Origin: Heterocephalus glaber
Taxonomy: Eukaryota > Chordata > Mammalia > Rodentia > Bathyergidae
NCBI RefSeq assembly: GCF_000247695.1
Contig: NW_004624747.1
Coordinates: forward strand, 7,257,317 to 7,321,316
Reading direction: 5' to 3'
DNA length: 64,000 nt
This document shows positions 1 through 10,300 of the stretch, in pieces (the first letter of the stretch is position 1; every line of letters begins with the position of its first letter). A program made the position numbers and the translations under genes. The notes beneath the pieces were generated by a model. It saw only the letters and a program-made list of their open reading frames with translations. It had not been told where the DNA came from and made no database searches.

Positions 1-1534
1 TGGCCATAGATTCTTTGACCACTCCTGAGTGGTCTACATAAAAACAACATTCCTCACCTAAGGCAGCACAGAGCCCTCCCTGTTGTAGAAAGATTAAATC
101 TAGCCCCCTTCGGTTTTGGAGGACCACTTCTGCCAGGGAGGTTAGTGACTCTTGTAGGTGGGAGATGGAGCTTTCTAGCCTCTCGATATCTACATCTATG
201 GCTGCTCTCAAATCATTGTAATGTTTATTTTGTAACACTAATGATGAGACCCCTGTTCCTGCCCCAGCTAATCCTAAACCTAGGAGAACTGTCAAAGTGA
301 TGGCTGTTATAGGTTCTTGTTTGACTCTACCTGGGATCCTAATTAAGTAATTTAAAATATCTTCTTCTTGATGATATAATAGTCTAGGAACTAATTGTAC
401 TAGCACACAAAAGTCTCCAGTCTGGTTGAGCACCTTCCCATGTGCGCAAGGGGTAAGCCCTGTGGAGCAAGCCCACCACCCATCACAAGGGGGTATGAGG
501 TATTTTTCTGGACTAGACTGATAGGTTTGGCTGCAAAGGTGTTGATGAGTGGCTGGGACACTGCCAACACAAACTCCCTGTCCAGTCACAGATTGTAGGG
601 TGAGCCTGGCTGTCCCCTTCTATTGCCACCTGCATAGAGTAGGACTGTCTGACTCAGTAAAGTTTCCTGAGAAAGCTATTCCCTCATAATAAGGGGGCTT
701 AGTGTCATAGCATAGCCAACAAGACTGGGTAAGGTCAGGTCTGGATGTATTTAGGGCTTTAAAAGTTCTGACCATAAGCTCCCAGAGAGGGTCATCTGGG
801 TTCCGGTCCTGCTCTGGGTCAACAATTTTAGTAACACTTCGAGAGGGAAACTGAGGGGTGGTTTCTTTTGGGGGGCTGGTTGGCCTGAATAGAATCGGAG
901 GCACTAAAGCTTGGTTAGGCCCTACAGGTTGAGAGACTAATGGTGTTCCTATCAATTGGACAGTGAACAGAAGTCCCAGATGGTGGCCAAGAGTAACCCG
1001 AAGCCAGAGGCCCCAGGTTTTGCCTGCCTCCTACCCTTGGGTTTTTTGTCGCTTTGTCGTAAACTGTAACTTAAGCTTTGATGACCCAAGGGGGCGGGTC
1101 AGAGTAATAAGGTCACCCCCTTAGACTGACCAGCCTCCAGACGTACTAGTCTCACATCCCCAGGTTGCACAAAAATAAGTCTCCGGGCCTCCACATTTGG
1201 AGGTTCTCTTGCCTCCAGGACATGCATAAAATATTCTCCAATGGCAATCAGGATATGAATCCTGTTCGGTCCGCTGGGTATTTGACCAAGATCCCTCTGC
1301 TAACTGGCAAAGATCAAACTCCAGGTCTGGGAACCACGTAGTCCTTGGTCCTACCGAGAAAGCCAAGGGCAGTCAGAGTCCTGTCTCTGGGTTATAAATG
1401 GTCCATGTCCAATTGAAAGGGGCATGGGGGTTTATTCCCCTTCCTTGTGTGCAGCAGGAGGCAATCAGCATCCAGATCATGTACGTTTGAACTTGAGTTC
1501 TAAAGGGTTGTCCTCGTTTCTGGGCACCTGCCAT
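1..1534 (-). pseudogene. Endogenous gammaretrovirus-type env (SU and part of TM), degraded
   Basis: One reading frame on the minus strand can be followed from an ATG at 1534..1532 to the window edge. It encodes an envelope glycoprotein, which in an intact virus mediates receptor binding and membrane fusion. Visible in order: a short hydrophobic leader just after the start; SU segments rich in Cys and Trp; the CWLC (CXXC) motif near 690-720; a CDGWWAC block near 455-475; a hydrophobic fusion-peptide-like stretch near 250-320; and the heptad region, immunosuppressive-like segment and CX6CC motif at about 45-130. All of these are gammaretroviral hallmarks. The frame is broken by four stops: TGA 1375..1373, TAA 1123..1121, TAG 1033..1031 and TAG 622..620. 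I found no frameshift. Where a furin site is expected, near 310-330, the residues read RVKQ. The TM anchor and 3' LTR lie beyond the window. It overlaps the end of pol by about 55 bases, as is usual in this group. It is not functional as read. Confidence 0.9.
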
Positions 1535-2930
1535 GTTGGGATGAAGTCTTCTCGAACTGCGGAGGGATCCGCTGGCCGGACGTGCGTATAGAGCACCCAG
1601 GTGTCTACCCCGTCAACCTTGAGAGCAGTGGGGCTCAGGAAGCGGTCCAGACTCGTACAGGGCTCTCAACTTAGGCCAGACGTCTTCATGAACAAGTCGG
1701 AGGCTTTTTAAAGAAAGTAACAATTTTTGGTCATCAAATTCAACAAGCACATTTGATTGGAGGTTGGGGACAATGGGAGGGGGAATTCCAAACATAATCT
1801 CAAAGGGAGTTAGTCCCATCTTATAGGGTGAATTACGTACCCTATAGAGGGCAAAGGAGAGGAGAGCCACCCAGTCACTGCCAGTCTCTAAGGCTAATTT
1901 AGTTAAGGTCTCTTTTAGGGTCTTGTTCATTCTCTCTACCTGTCCTGAACTTTGGGGCCTATATGCACAAGGTAATTTCCAATTTGCCCCCAGGACCTGC
2001 ACTAAACTCTGACTCACCTTGCAGATGAAAGCAGGTCCATTGTCTGACCCTAGCATTACTGGGAAACCATACCTTGGCAAGATGTCTTCTAACAACTTTT
2101 TGACCACGATCCATGCTGTCTCGTGTTTGGTAGGAAAAGCTTCTGTCCATTCTCAAAAAGTGTTTACAAAAACTAGCAGGTACTTATAACCATACCTTCC
2201 AGGTTTTACCTCAGTAAAGTCCAGTTCCCAGTACGTGCCAGGTTGGTCTCCTCTTAACCTGTTGCCAGGGTTAGCCTTATTTGAAGTAGCATTGGTCAGC
2301 TGGCAGGCCTTGCAAGTGGCAACAATGTGCTCAATTTTGGAGTTGGCATCTCGAATCTTGATCTCAGCATGTCTTAGGAGGTCCTGCATCTTGCAGATGC
2401 CCATGTGGGTGGATCGGTGCATTTTGGAAAGAACCTGTTCTCCCAAGGCCTCAGGCAGAATGATTTTACAGTCAGATGATTTCCACCATCCTTTGAGGCA
2501 TTAGGTCATGGGCAGTTGTTTTATCCAATTTAAGTCTGCCTTGGTGTACTGAGGTTTTTCTGGCAGAGCAGTGCACCCCGGATTGGGCAGTTGAGTGGTC
2601 AGCGTCAGATCAGCCTCTAGGGCTATTTTTTGAGCTGTCTTTTCGGCCAAATTATTTCCTCGGGCAATCAGAGTATCCTTCTTTTGGTGCCCAGGACAGT
2701 GGATAATAGCCAATTTTTTTTGGTAGCCATAGGGCTGCCAGTAGGGCGAGAATCTCCTCCTTGTTTTTAATAGTCTTTCCTTCAGCCGTTAGTAGCCCTC
2801 TTTCCCTGTATATGGCCCCATGTATGTGAGTGGTGGCAAAAGCATACCAGCTGTCCGTATATATGTTCAGCTTTTGGCCCTGCCCCAGAGTCAAAGCTTT
2901 GGGATGGTGGCTCATGCCAGTTTCATCAAT
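1477..2930 (-). pseudogene. Endogenous gammaretrovirus-type pol fragment: RNase H and integrase
   Basis: Only the end of pol is present. RNase H lies at about 2930-2700, with a TDS acidic motif and a HCPGH block. It is followed by an integrase with an HHCC-type zinc region (about 2400-2300) and a catalytic core. All three core acidic residues are visible: Asp at 2221..2219, Asp (in SDNG) at 2044..2042 and Glu (in QVERMN) at 1936..1934, the last two separated by 35 residues (D-x35-E). The integrase C-terminus re-enters in another frame and stops at 1479..1477. Damage: a frame change in the A8 (minus-strand) run at 2714-2721, TAA 2503..2501, TGA 2155..2153, and a frame change with an apparent deletion near 1615-1650. 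Protease and reverse transcriptase are missing. Upstream the sequence joins gag directly near 2900-2940. The family assignment rests on the pattern of conserved residues. A functional enzyme is excluded. Confidence 0.88.
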
Positions 2931-3799
2931 AAACTTACCTGGTCATATGCCTCATTAGGATAGGCCATTTACTGCGCTAAGTCTGCAAAAGGTCCTGTTC
3001 CCAATAACATGGCCTCATGATACCTGGCCTTCCAGTCGCTCTACTTCGGCCTACCTGTTCTGCTGCAAGTTCTTGTAACTATATTAAAATGAAGATATTG
3101 GCTTGGTAATAAGCAGAAATGGGTAAGATGTTTAATGTCCTGTGGGGCCATACACAGAGCCCCCAGAATGGAGTCCAAGAGCCCCAGTGTAAATGGCCCT
3201 TGCACCCCATTATTCATTATGCTCTATTTTAATTCTTTCAATATCTTATACTCTATTTCCTAATGTTCATGTGTCATCTGCTGAGGATCATCAGGGTCTG
3301 GTCTGACCACGAGCACGACGGGGAAGCAACAAGGCCCAATTGGATCCCCTGCCTTAGTAGCTCGGCAAATGGGCTCTTGATATTTAGAGAAGCAAGGGTA
3401 GCCTTCACTAGCCTCCAGGACTTTGGGAAGTGTGAGCTATGAAAAGGGTTATTTATCTTCTATACAATCTTTTCCCTTTCTTTTGTGGGGGGGAAGTAGT
3501 AGTAGTGGTAGCTGTGGCTGTACATAAAGGTTCCGATACCGATTTTATCAGACTCTATGTTGAAAAAGTTTCTGGGGAAATTCGTTCAACCCTTGCGTGG
3601 GCTCTTCTTAAATTTTCTCCCACTCTATCTCAATTCTCTGTATCCAAGTTTCCTGCCTGAGAGAACCAGGATTATGTTTGATAATATTCTTCAGCATTTT
3701 TGAAAGAAAATGAGCACTAATCTGAGCCCCGGCCTGCTTCAGTAACATACACAACAGCTGTACATACCTCTGCTCCTCCACTGACAAATTCTGCCCCAT
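2900..3799 (-). pseudogene. Endogenous retroviral gag remnant, betaretrovirus-like matrix and capsid
   Basis: An ATG at 3799..3797 opens a 63-residue frame beginning MGQNLS, a myristoylation-type matrix start, with a helical MA-like sequence that ends at a TAA at 3610..3608. Further along, capsid-like pieces can be read in broken frames: a proline/aspartate-rich segment near 3280-3310, a YKILKELK-type helix near 3220-3240, a block with PFTLGLLDSILGA near 3150-3200, and MLLGTGPFADLAQ near 2975-3015 followed by YPNEAYDQ near 2940-2965. This order and spacing fits a betaretrovirus/class II capsid better than a gammaretroviral one. Several stops and frame changes interrupt it. Nucleocapsid, protease and reverse transcriptase are absent, and the sequence passes straight into RNase H. 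The structural role (matrix targeting, capsid assembly) is known for the family only. This copy is dead. Confidence 0.7.
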
Positions 3800-3947
3800 T
3801 ATCCTGGTTAAGAAAAGCCTTTCTGTGGCACAGTGACTTATTTTCGCCTTTTTAAACAGCTGGCTTCTGGATTTGTCCCATAGAGTTCCCCAATGTCTAT
3901 TTATGATCTTTTCCCACTCCTATGGGTCTTACCCGTCACATCGCAGA

Positions 3948-3967
3948 GTCCCTATTCCGGGGCACCA
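3948..3967 (-). other. Retroviral primer-binding site, tRNA-Lys-like
   Basis: On the minus strand the 20 bases TGGTGCCCCGGAATAGGGAC follow the LTR. They resemble the site complementary to the 3' end of tRNA-Lys, with one substitution at position 4, a CG insertion and one C-to-T change. Gammaretroviruses usually use tRNA-Pro, tRNA-Gln or tRNA-Gly instead. The position, between the LTR end and the gag start, is correct. Confidence 0.6.
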
Positions 3968-4422
3968 GTTACCAAGGGCTGATCAGACCCTCAGCTACCT
4001 TTTGGAGGGAATGCCAAGGAATAAAAAGAGATGGAGACAATTTTGAAGATATAAAGGGGGGACTGGGAGGAGGCCTGCCTCTAATGGACAGGCTCAAATA
4101 AAACTCTGCAGTTGGCCCACTTTTATTAGCCAGTAAGAAGTGCAGGGGGAGGGGGAGCACACATTTCATGAAACAGCAACTATAGAGAATGGGTGGATAA
4201 AGATTAAGTTAATGAAGACTCAGATTTTCTCTACACCTAAATGCCTGTGTACCCGATAGCTGTCCTCAGCAGTTGCTGTCTTGCCTCAGAATGCCAGGTA
4301 ATTACCATTCCGCCCATAACCAGGGGACATGTGTCCTTCCAGATATTTCCCTGTTCCCAAGGCAAGATAACGCCAACCTTGATACTGTGAGATCTGAGTT
4401 CCTTAGCCTAGTCCCCAACACA
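3968..4422 (-). mobile_element. 5' LTR of the endogenous retrovirus
   Basis: On the minus strand the block starts TGTGTTGGGG at 4422 and ends at the primer-binding site. It carries an AATAAA polyadenylation signal at about 4124-4129, with U5-like sequence after it. A length of about 455 bases is normal for a class I/II LTR. The 3' edge lacks a clean CA, so the boundary is approximate. The partner LTR is outside the window. Confidence 0.65.
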
Positions 4423-4517
4423 GACAAACACAGACTCTGACTATGATGTGCATACGTAATGTTTTGTTTCTATTTCTCTTTTTTGGAGTTCACTGACTTC
4501 TTAAATCTGTGCATTAG

Positions 4518-4602
4518 GCCAGGGATTTAGCTCAGTGGATTCGCCGCCTGCTGGGCAAGCACGAGGACCTGAGTTGGTTCCCCGGTAACCAAAAAAAAAA
4601 AA
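4518..4602 (+). mobile_element. tRNA-derived (ID-type) SINE
   Basis: Body with a box A-like TTTAGCTCAGTGG, ending CCCCGGTAACC plus a poly-A tail. A perfect 15-bp duplication (4503-4517 and 4603-4617) flanks it, so the insertion is fairly young. Confidence 0.93.
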
Positions 4603-4622
4603 AAATCTGTGCATTAGTAGGT

Positions 4623-4863
4623 GTCTTTCACCATATTTAGGAAGATTCATGGTCATTATTTCTTCCTCAACTGCTTCTAACGTATTCTCCCTTCCTTTTA
4701 TGAGACTCAAGTTACATGTATTAGACCTTTTTACTATTTCCCACATCTTTTCTGCAATGTTCTTTATTCTCTCTCTCTCTCTTTCTCTCTCTTCGATTAT
4801 CCAGTTTTCAAGTTCATGAAACCTGCTTTCAGCTTTACTTGTCCTGCTCTTAAACCTATCCAA
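4623..4863 (-). pseudogene. LINE-1 ORF1 remnant
   Basis: The minus strand encodes a lysine/glutamate-rich coiled-coil-like peptide. It contains an IAEKMWEIVKRSN block followed by an acidic segment and NLPKYGE, the pattern seen at the coiled-coil/RRM boundary of L1 ORF1p. The region is truncated on both sides, with no ORF2 joined to it, and a CT microsatellite (4760-4795) lies inside. An ORF1-only HAL1-type element is an alternative. Confidence 0.55.
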
Positions 4864-5464
4864 TAAATTCTTAATTTCAGATAATTGTAATTTTATGTCC
4901 TAGAATGTCTATTTGTTTATTTTTATATATATTATAATTCTGTTCAAATGTTTCACCTACTTATCCATTTTGTTTTTATCTTTTTTTTAACTTATTGATC
5001 ATTGTTACTTTGAAATTAGCTCCTTGCCAATAAACCTCCTTAGGACACACTGAATATGCCAAATAGTAGTTGATTTCACTGGCTCTTGGCATTTTAGCCA
5101 TCTGTATTTCTGAATGTGTACATTTATCTTCTGTAGTATCATTTTTGATTTCCATAATTGCCCATGGGCTTCATGAGGGGAGTATTAAATTGTTGAAAAC
5201 TTCCCAGAAGCTGTCAGGACCATTACACAAGGCTCAACCTTGTGTGGGTTGTCGCTGCTTAGTGACTACCAAGGGAAATGCTGGTTTTGGGTGTTGGATC
5301 CACCTCACTAAGGTCCCCTTGGCCAGCCAAGGCTACCAGGATAGTATTCTGGTTGAATTTGTCATTCCTGTTTTTACTTATGTATCACAAGTTGTTAAAC
5401 ATTATAAACATAAACACACTTATTAGGGAAACAACTTTGGTATTTAACTCAACTACTGTATTTT
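4864..5464. other. AT-rich sequence, probably old LINE, no gene seen
   Basis: The 4870-5000 part is L1-like antisense AT-rich DNA. The rest (5000-5460) shows no recognisable repeat boundary, RNA gene or convincing coding frame. Confidence 0.4.
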
Positions 5465-5680
5465 TCCATCTTTTTTTTTTTTTTAAAGCAATACTAAGGG
5501 TTAAACCCAGGGCTTTCATACTGAGCTATGTCCCCAGGCCTTTTTTATTTTTTATTTTGAGGCAAGGTTTCATTAAGTTGTTAACTTGCCCAGGCTGGCC
5601 TAACTTGGCTATGTTCTTGCTTCAGCTTCCCAGAATGCTGCAATTACTGTCAGGTGCCACCCCACCTAACTACCCTGTTG
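5465..5680 (-). mobile_element. Composite ID+B1 (B4-like) SINE
   Basis: Read on the minus strand, a diverged 7SL/B1-type half (5550-5680) is followed by an ID-type half whose remnants (AAACCCAGGG, TGAGCTATGTCCCCAGG) precede a T-run on the plus strand. It is older than the simple ID copies. Confidence 0.75.
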
Positions 5681-6303
5681 TTTTAAATTTTCTTCTACTC
5701 ATTGTTAATATATGCACTTTGGGTAAGAACCATTGAGTTTAAGTTTTTTTATTGTGGTAAAATACGTATAAAATTTACTATTTTAACCATTCAAAAGTGT
5801 ATACAGTTCAGCAGTACATTGATACTGTTGTGCAGCTATCACTACCTTCCATCTCATCTTTACATCTTGCAAAGCTGAAACTCTGTACCCATTAAACAAT
5901 AATTTCCTGATCCTCCTCTCACCCCCTTGCAACCACCGTCCTACTTTCTATCTCTATGGATTTGACTACTCTAGGTACTTTATATATGTGGAATTATATA
6001 TTATGTGTCATTTTGTAGCTGGTTTATTTCACTTAGCATAACGACCTCATGAGTGATCCATGTTGTAGCATGTAGCTCCCATACTGTAGCTTTCCTTTTT
6101 AAGGATAATAACCCAGTGTATGAATATACCATATTTTGTTTATCTAGTCATCTGGGAATGGAAGCTTGGGTTTCCTTAACATTTCAGTTATTGTGAGCCA
6201 TGCTGCCAAGAACACTGATGTATATATATTTCTTCAAGACCCTGTTTTCATTTCTTTTAAATATGTGCTCATAAATGAATTGCTGGGTCACAGTGGAAAT
6301 TCC

Positions 6304-6391
6304 TTTTTTTTTTTTTTGGTACCAGGGATTGAACTCAGTACCTTGCGCTTGCGCAGCAGGGGCCGGAACCACTGAGCTAAATCCCCGGCCC
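6304..6391 (-). mobile_element. tRNA-derived (ID-type) SINE inside L1
   Basis: A plus-strand poly-T tail is followed by GGTACCAGGGATTGAAC through CTAAATCCCCGGCCC. The duplication GGAAATTC flanks it (6295-6302 and 6394-6401). Confidence 0.93.
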
Positions 6392-6784
6392 AAGGAAATT
6401 CTATTTTTAATTTGTTGAGAAACCAACATACTGTTCTCCACAGTAGCTATATCATATTTTACATCCCACCACAACAAGAATTCCATATTCTCCACATATT
6501 CATCAATACTTGTAATTGTCTTTTTTTTTATAGTAGCCATCTTAATAGGTATGTGGTAGTATCGCATTGTTCTTTCACTTACGTTTATTGAATGGTTAGT
6601 TAAGTAAAGCGTCTTTGCTTATTGGCCATTTATATATTTTCTTTCCAGAAAGGTCTATTCTAGTCCTTTCTGGACATTTTTATTTCTATTTTTAAATTTT
6701 TTTTCAGTGATAGGAATCAGTTCCAGGGCATTGTACATAATAGACAAGGGCTTTACCATTAAACCATACCCTCTGTGTCACTTT

Positions 6785-6865
6785 TTTTTTGGTACTGGGG
6801 ATTGAACTTGGGACCTTGGGCTTGCGAGGCAGGTGGTGGTGCCACTGAGCTAAATCCCTGGCCCC
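6785..6865 (-). mobile_element. tRNA-derived (ID-type) SINE inside L1
   Basis: T-tail, GGTACTGGGGATTGAAC and CTAAATCCCTGGCCCC. Direct repeats GTCACTTTT lie on both sides. Confidence 0.92.
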
Positions 6866-7327
6866 TGTCACTTTTGAATCAGGTTGGGTTGTTTTTGTTG
6901 AGTTTTAGCAGTTTTCTATTCTGGATATCAATCCTTTACCAGGTTTGCACACAGTTTCTTACATTTTGTGTGTTTCATTTATACTCTGGTGATAGTGACT
7001 TTTGATGCACAAAATTTTAAATATTTGTGAAGCCAATTTTTTTCTTTTGTTACCTTTTTTGCCTTTGGTGTCATATCTAAATAATCGTTGCCAATTCCAA
7101 TGTTATGAAGCTTTTATCTTGTATTTGTTTCTAATGGTTTTATAGTTTTAACTCTTATATTTTGGCCTTTGATCCATTTGGGGTTCATTATTGTATATGG
7201 TATTAGTTAAAAGTCCAATGTTATTTTTTAGCATATGGATAGCCACTTTACCCAACACCATTTGTTGAAAAGACTGTCTCTTTCCCTATCAAATGGTCTT
7301 GGCCCACTTGTCAAAAAGCATTTAACC

Positions 7328-7417
7328 TTGGGCCGGGGATTTAGCTCATTGGTTTCACCGCCTGCTGTGCAAGTGCAAAGACCTGAGTTCAATCCCAGGT
7401 ACAAACAAACAAACAAA
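7328..7417 (+). mobile_element. tRNA-derived (ID-type) SINE inside L1
   Basis: Starts TGGGCCGGGGATTTAGCTC and has an (AAAC)n-type tail. A 15-bp duplication AAAAAGCATTTAACC occurs at 7313-7327 and 7418-7432. Confidence 0.94.
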
Positions 7418-7437
7418 AAAAAGCATTTAACCAAATA

Positions 7438-8841
7438 TGTGTAGGTTTATTTCTGAAGAGGCATTGGATTTTCAAGAGCTGAAAGACATTGGAGGAATTA
7501 TCTAATCCAGTGTCTTCTTATTACAGAATGGAAACTGAGATCCAAAGAGAAAGCAGATTGCTCTGGGTTTCATAGTGACAGAGCTGAGAGCCCATAATTT
7601 CACATCTGTTGCTTTTAAAAATCTGGTTGCCGGTTTGCTTTGTTCCTAGAGTGGTGCTATGTCAGTTACTATTTTGATGTAAGTCACATCCAGTATACAC
7701 TTTCCCCTCTGCAGAAAATGATTGTGGCTCTCCCATCCCTTACACCACCCCTGCAAATAGCCACCGGCAGCACTTACACTTTTGAGGCCTTGCTAGAGGG
7801 AGAATAGGTCACTCTGTTTCATGGCTTCCCATTTGTTCTACATTTGGTTTGCAGACCTGTCAGAAGAGTGCTGAATACAGGCACTACCAAGCACCTCAGT
7901 ACACATTTGTCTTTATTGCCCACTGGTAAGGAACTTGTCCTATGGATTTTTTGGAAACAAAGCCACTTTCTCCCTTACCAACCAAGAAAACTGACTTGGA
8001 CTGAAAGACCATCCCAAAGATTGGTGTGGTATGGTGTGGCCTGGAAGTGAGGAAGGAGTAGTGGTGGTGGAAAAAAAGAATTAGACAAAGTCCCAAAGTG
8101 GATTTAAAACTATGCCATTCTTGTTATCACTTTGCTGGGTTTTGTCATTCTAGACCTACTGAGCACCTCTTGGTGATAATATGACCACTTTGTTGGGAGC
8201 TGCAGGTCCCCACTAAGCCAAAAGCAAGGATTCTTATATACTCTCTGGAAGAAATTAAGAGGAGAGGCAGGGGCCCAGAGAGAGAGAGAGAAAGAGAGGC
8301 TACCACAGGGTGCCAGGGAGAGAGGAGGAGGTCTTCAAGATTGTCAGTAGGAAAGGTCAGGCAAGGAAGCATGTTTGTGAGGAAGAAGAGGGGATGAACC
8401 ACAGACTTGTTTTTAGAGCATACCAGCGGACATGAAGCACAGCTGACCTAAGAGGGAAGAGAATGACTTGGTTTGGATTTAATAGCAACATTTGTGGTAA
8501 AGGTGGTATTCCAGCCATGGTTTGCTGGTTGTCATCAGCAGTGGCTATCATGGTCTGCCCACAAGGATGGGAATGTGGAGAGAGGAGGCCGGAGGGTAGA
8601 GGTGCTGTGGTGTAGAAAGAAGAAGGTAGCCCAGGGAAGAAATCTTTTTTAGCCTTTGTGATAAACAGCAGTAATATTTGTTCCAGTTTTTTATCTTTTT
8701 TCAGAACCCAGAAACTAAATAAATGAACTGAAATTTTAAAATCTTGCCATATGGCTTGGATTATTTTTAGTTCCAAATCTTGAATCTTTTAGGGTCTTTA
8801 TTATTAAAGGCATGACAGTTGAAATTCTAAAAGTTCTGCTA

Positions 8842-8843
<2 letters not shown>
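7438..8843. other. Unique-looking sequence with a MIR trace, no gene seen
   Basis: 7510-7610 resembles the 3' half of a minus-strand MIR (GAAACTGAGATCC, then CATAGTGACAGAGC). 8265-8300 is a GA-rich run. No splice-bounded open frame stands out. Confidence 0.4.

Positions 8844-8881
<38 letters not shown>
8844..8881. repeat. (GT)n microsatellite
   Basis: Nineteen uninterrupted GT units. Confidence 0.98.
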
Positions 8882-8884
<3 letters not shown>

Positions 8885-9180
8885 AATGAGCCTCTCTGGA
8901 TCCCTCACTGCTCTTCTGGATGGTGATGATGTAGACATACTGGTGAATGCTGAGTGTCATAAATAAACTAGACAACTAAATAAATTAAATTGAAGTGATC
9001 CTTTGTTAACCAAATCCTGCAGAAATTTTGCTCCAAATGAAGAAATTCACAAAGACTCGACACCCCCATGCCTACTTGGCATCCCATCCTTCCATCCAAT
9101 GCCTATGCCTATTGCAGCAAGAAGCACTCAGAACCTTGTGCTTCTGGGCACTTGTTTCTTGTCATTGAGTTTTGCATTAC

Positions 9181-9352
9181 TTTTGTTTGTTTGTTTGTTT
9201 TTGTTTTTGTTTTTTGAGAAAAGTCTTGCTATGAGGTTCAGGCTGGCCTTGACCTTACTGTGTAGCCCAGGATGGCCTCAAACTCTTGGCAATCCTCCTG
9301 CCTCAGCCTCCTGAGTGCTGGGATTACAGGCATGTGTCACCGTGCCTGGCTA
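9181..9352 (-). mobile_element. B1 (7SL-derived) SINE
   Basis: The plus strand shows a (TTTG)n tail, GTAGCCCAGGATGGCCTCAA and GCTGGGATTACAGGCATG, the reverse complement of a B1 monomer. Near-duplicates TGCATTACTTT and TGCGTTACTTT flank it. Confidence 0.92.
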
Positions 9353-10300
9353 CAATGCGTTACTTTCAAAAAGAGAAAAGAAACTCTTGGTGGTAATTTT
9401 CAAGTAGAGGTAGTTGCTTTATTTTTTTAAGGTATCACATGTGGATTATGATTTTTCTTCCTTGAAGGGAAAACTGAAGGAGTCTCTGCCTCCCACTACA
9501 TTTCCTGAATGGCATATGCCCGTTCCTGTTTCAGCCGTGGCCTTCATGAATGTTTCAGTTTGGCACTCTTTTTGCGGCATCTGCAGCATGTGAATGTTTG
9601 AGCAGAGTCCTCCATGCTTGGACATTTATGAACCTAGACTTGAATTCATTCCATTCAGTCTTATCCCTTCAAACTGGGGGCTTGGCAAACAGTAAAAATG
9701 AAGGTGTTTTGGGATTTGAATTGATGGAATGTAAAAAGTTGTTATTTTTAAAAGAATTAGGCAGGTGTTTCCAGTTTATTTGGGGAAAGGGGAGAGGTTT
9801 CTTTATCTTGAACTTCAGAAAGGCCTAAGGGACCCCCCCCCCCCAGAAAAGGGCCTGAGTGAATATGCACTCTGGATTTCCCTCAGCAGGCTGAGCTACT
9901 TCAGGCTTGTAACCAGAGGGAACCCCACCCCCAAATTCCACAGGAGAAACTAGGGTTCCAGTGGCTCAGGTCATATTACTGGTTTGTGGCAGAGGGCAAG
10001 TCAGAACCAGAACTCCGCCAGCTCAGCTCGGGACAAGGAGCAACAGAAGGGACTTATACAGAAATGAAAAGTGGAGAGTCAGTTCTGTGTGATGTCACCA
10101 GGCTCCAGCAGTCCCATCTGTTGGTTGACTGATGCTCTAGAACCAAGGATAGTGGGGGTGGAAGGGAATTAGATTCCAGGTGTGGATGGAACCAAAACGG
10201 TTTCCCGCACCTCTAGTGCATGGGACAGACTTGCTTGCAACTGGTTAATTCCTTACAACCCCAGGAAAAATGAGGGTGGAGAGATGAGGGTTTGAGCCAC
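9353..10300. other. Unique-looking sequence upstream of the first CpG island
   Basis: No repeat or coding frame is recognised. A 13-base C-run sits at about 9832-9844, and a purine-rich unique stretch leads into the island. Confidence 0.4.

Larger units (their letters stand above)
5745..7437 (-). mobile_element. LINE-1 (L1M-type) 3' part, antisense
   Basis: The plus strand reads as the reverse complement of an L1 3' UTR and ORF2 end. It includes the usual antisense blocks: cataacgacctcatgag, tgctgggtcacag, ttggtgtcatatctaaataa and cccaacaccatttgttg. It is 5' truncated and heavily mutated, with three younger SINEs inserted. Confidence 0.85.

Noticed and set aside
3439..3660. Plus-strand 73-codon frame
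   Set aside because: It lies antisense to the gag remnant of the minus-strand retrovirus and has low-complexity valine repeats.
4501..4863. 120-codon frame as a gene
   Set aside because: It fuses an L1 ORF1 remnant with a SINE read in antisense.
7328..7417. tRNA-Ala gene
   Set aside because: The resemblance to tRNA is through the SINE body. There is a poly-A tail and a target duplication, and the cloverleaf is not intact. The same holds for the other ID copies.
8736..8975. Frame with THTHTH repeats, and CVCVCV frames near 11.6 kb
   Set aside because: Direct translation of GT/CA microsatellites.
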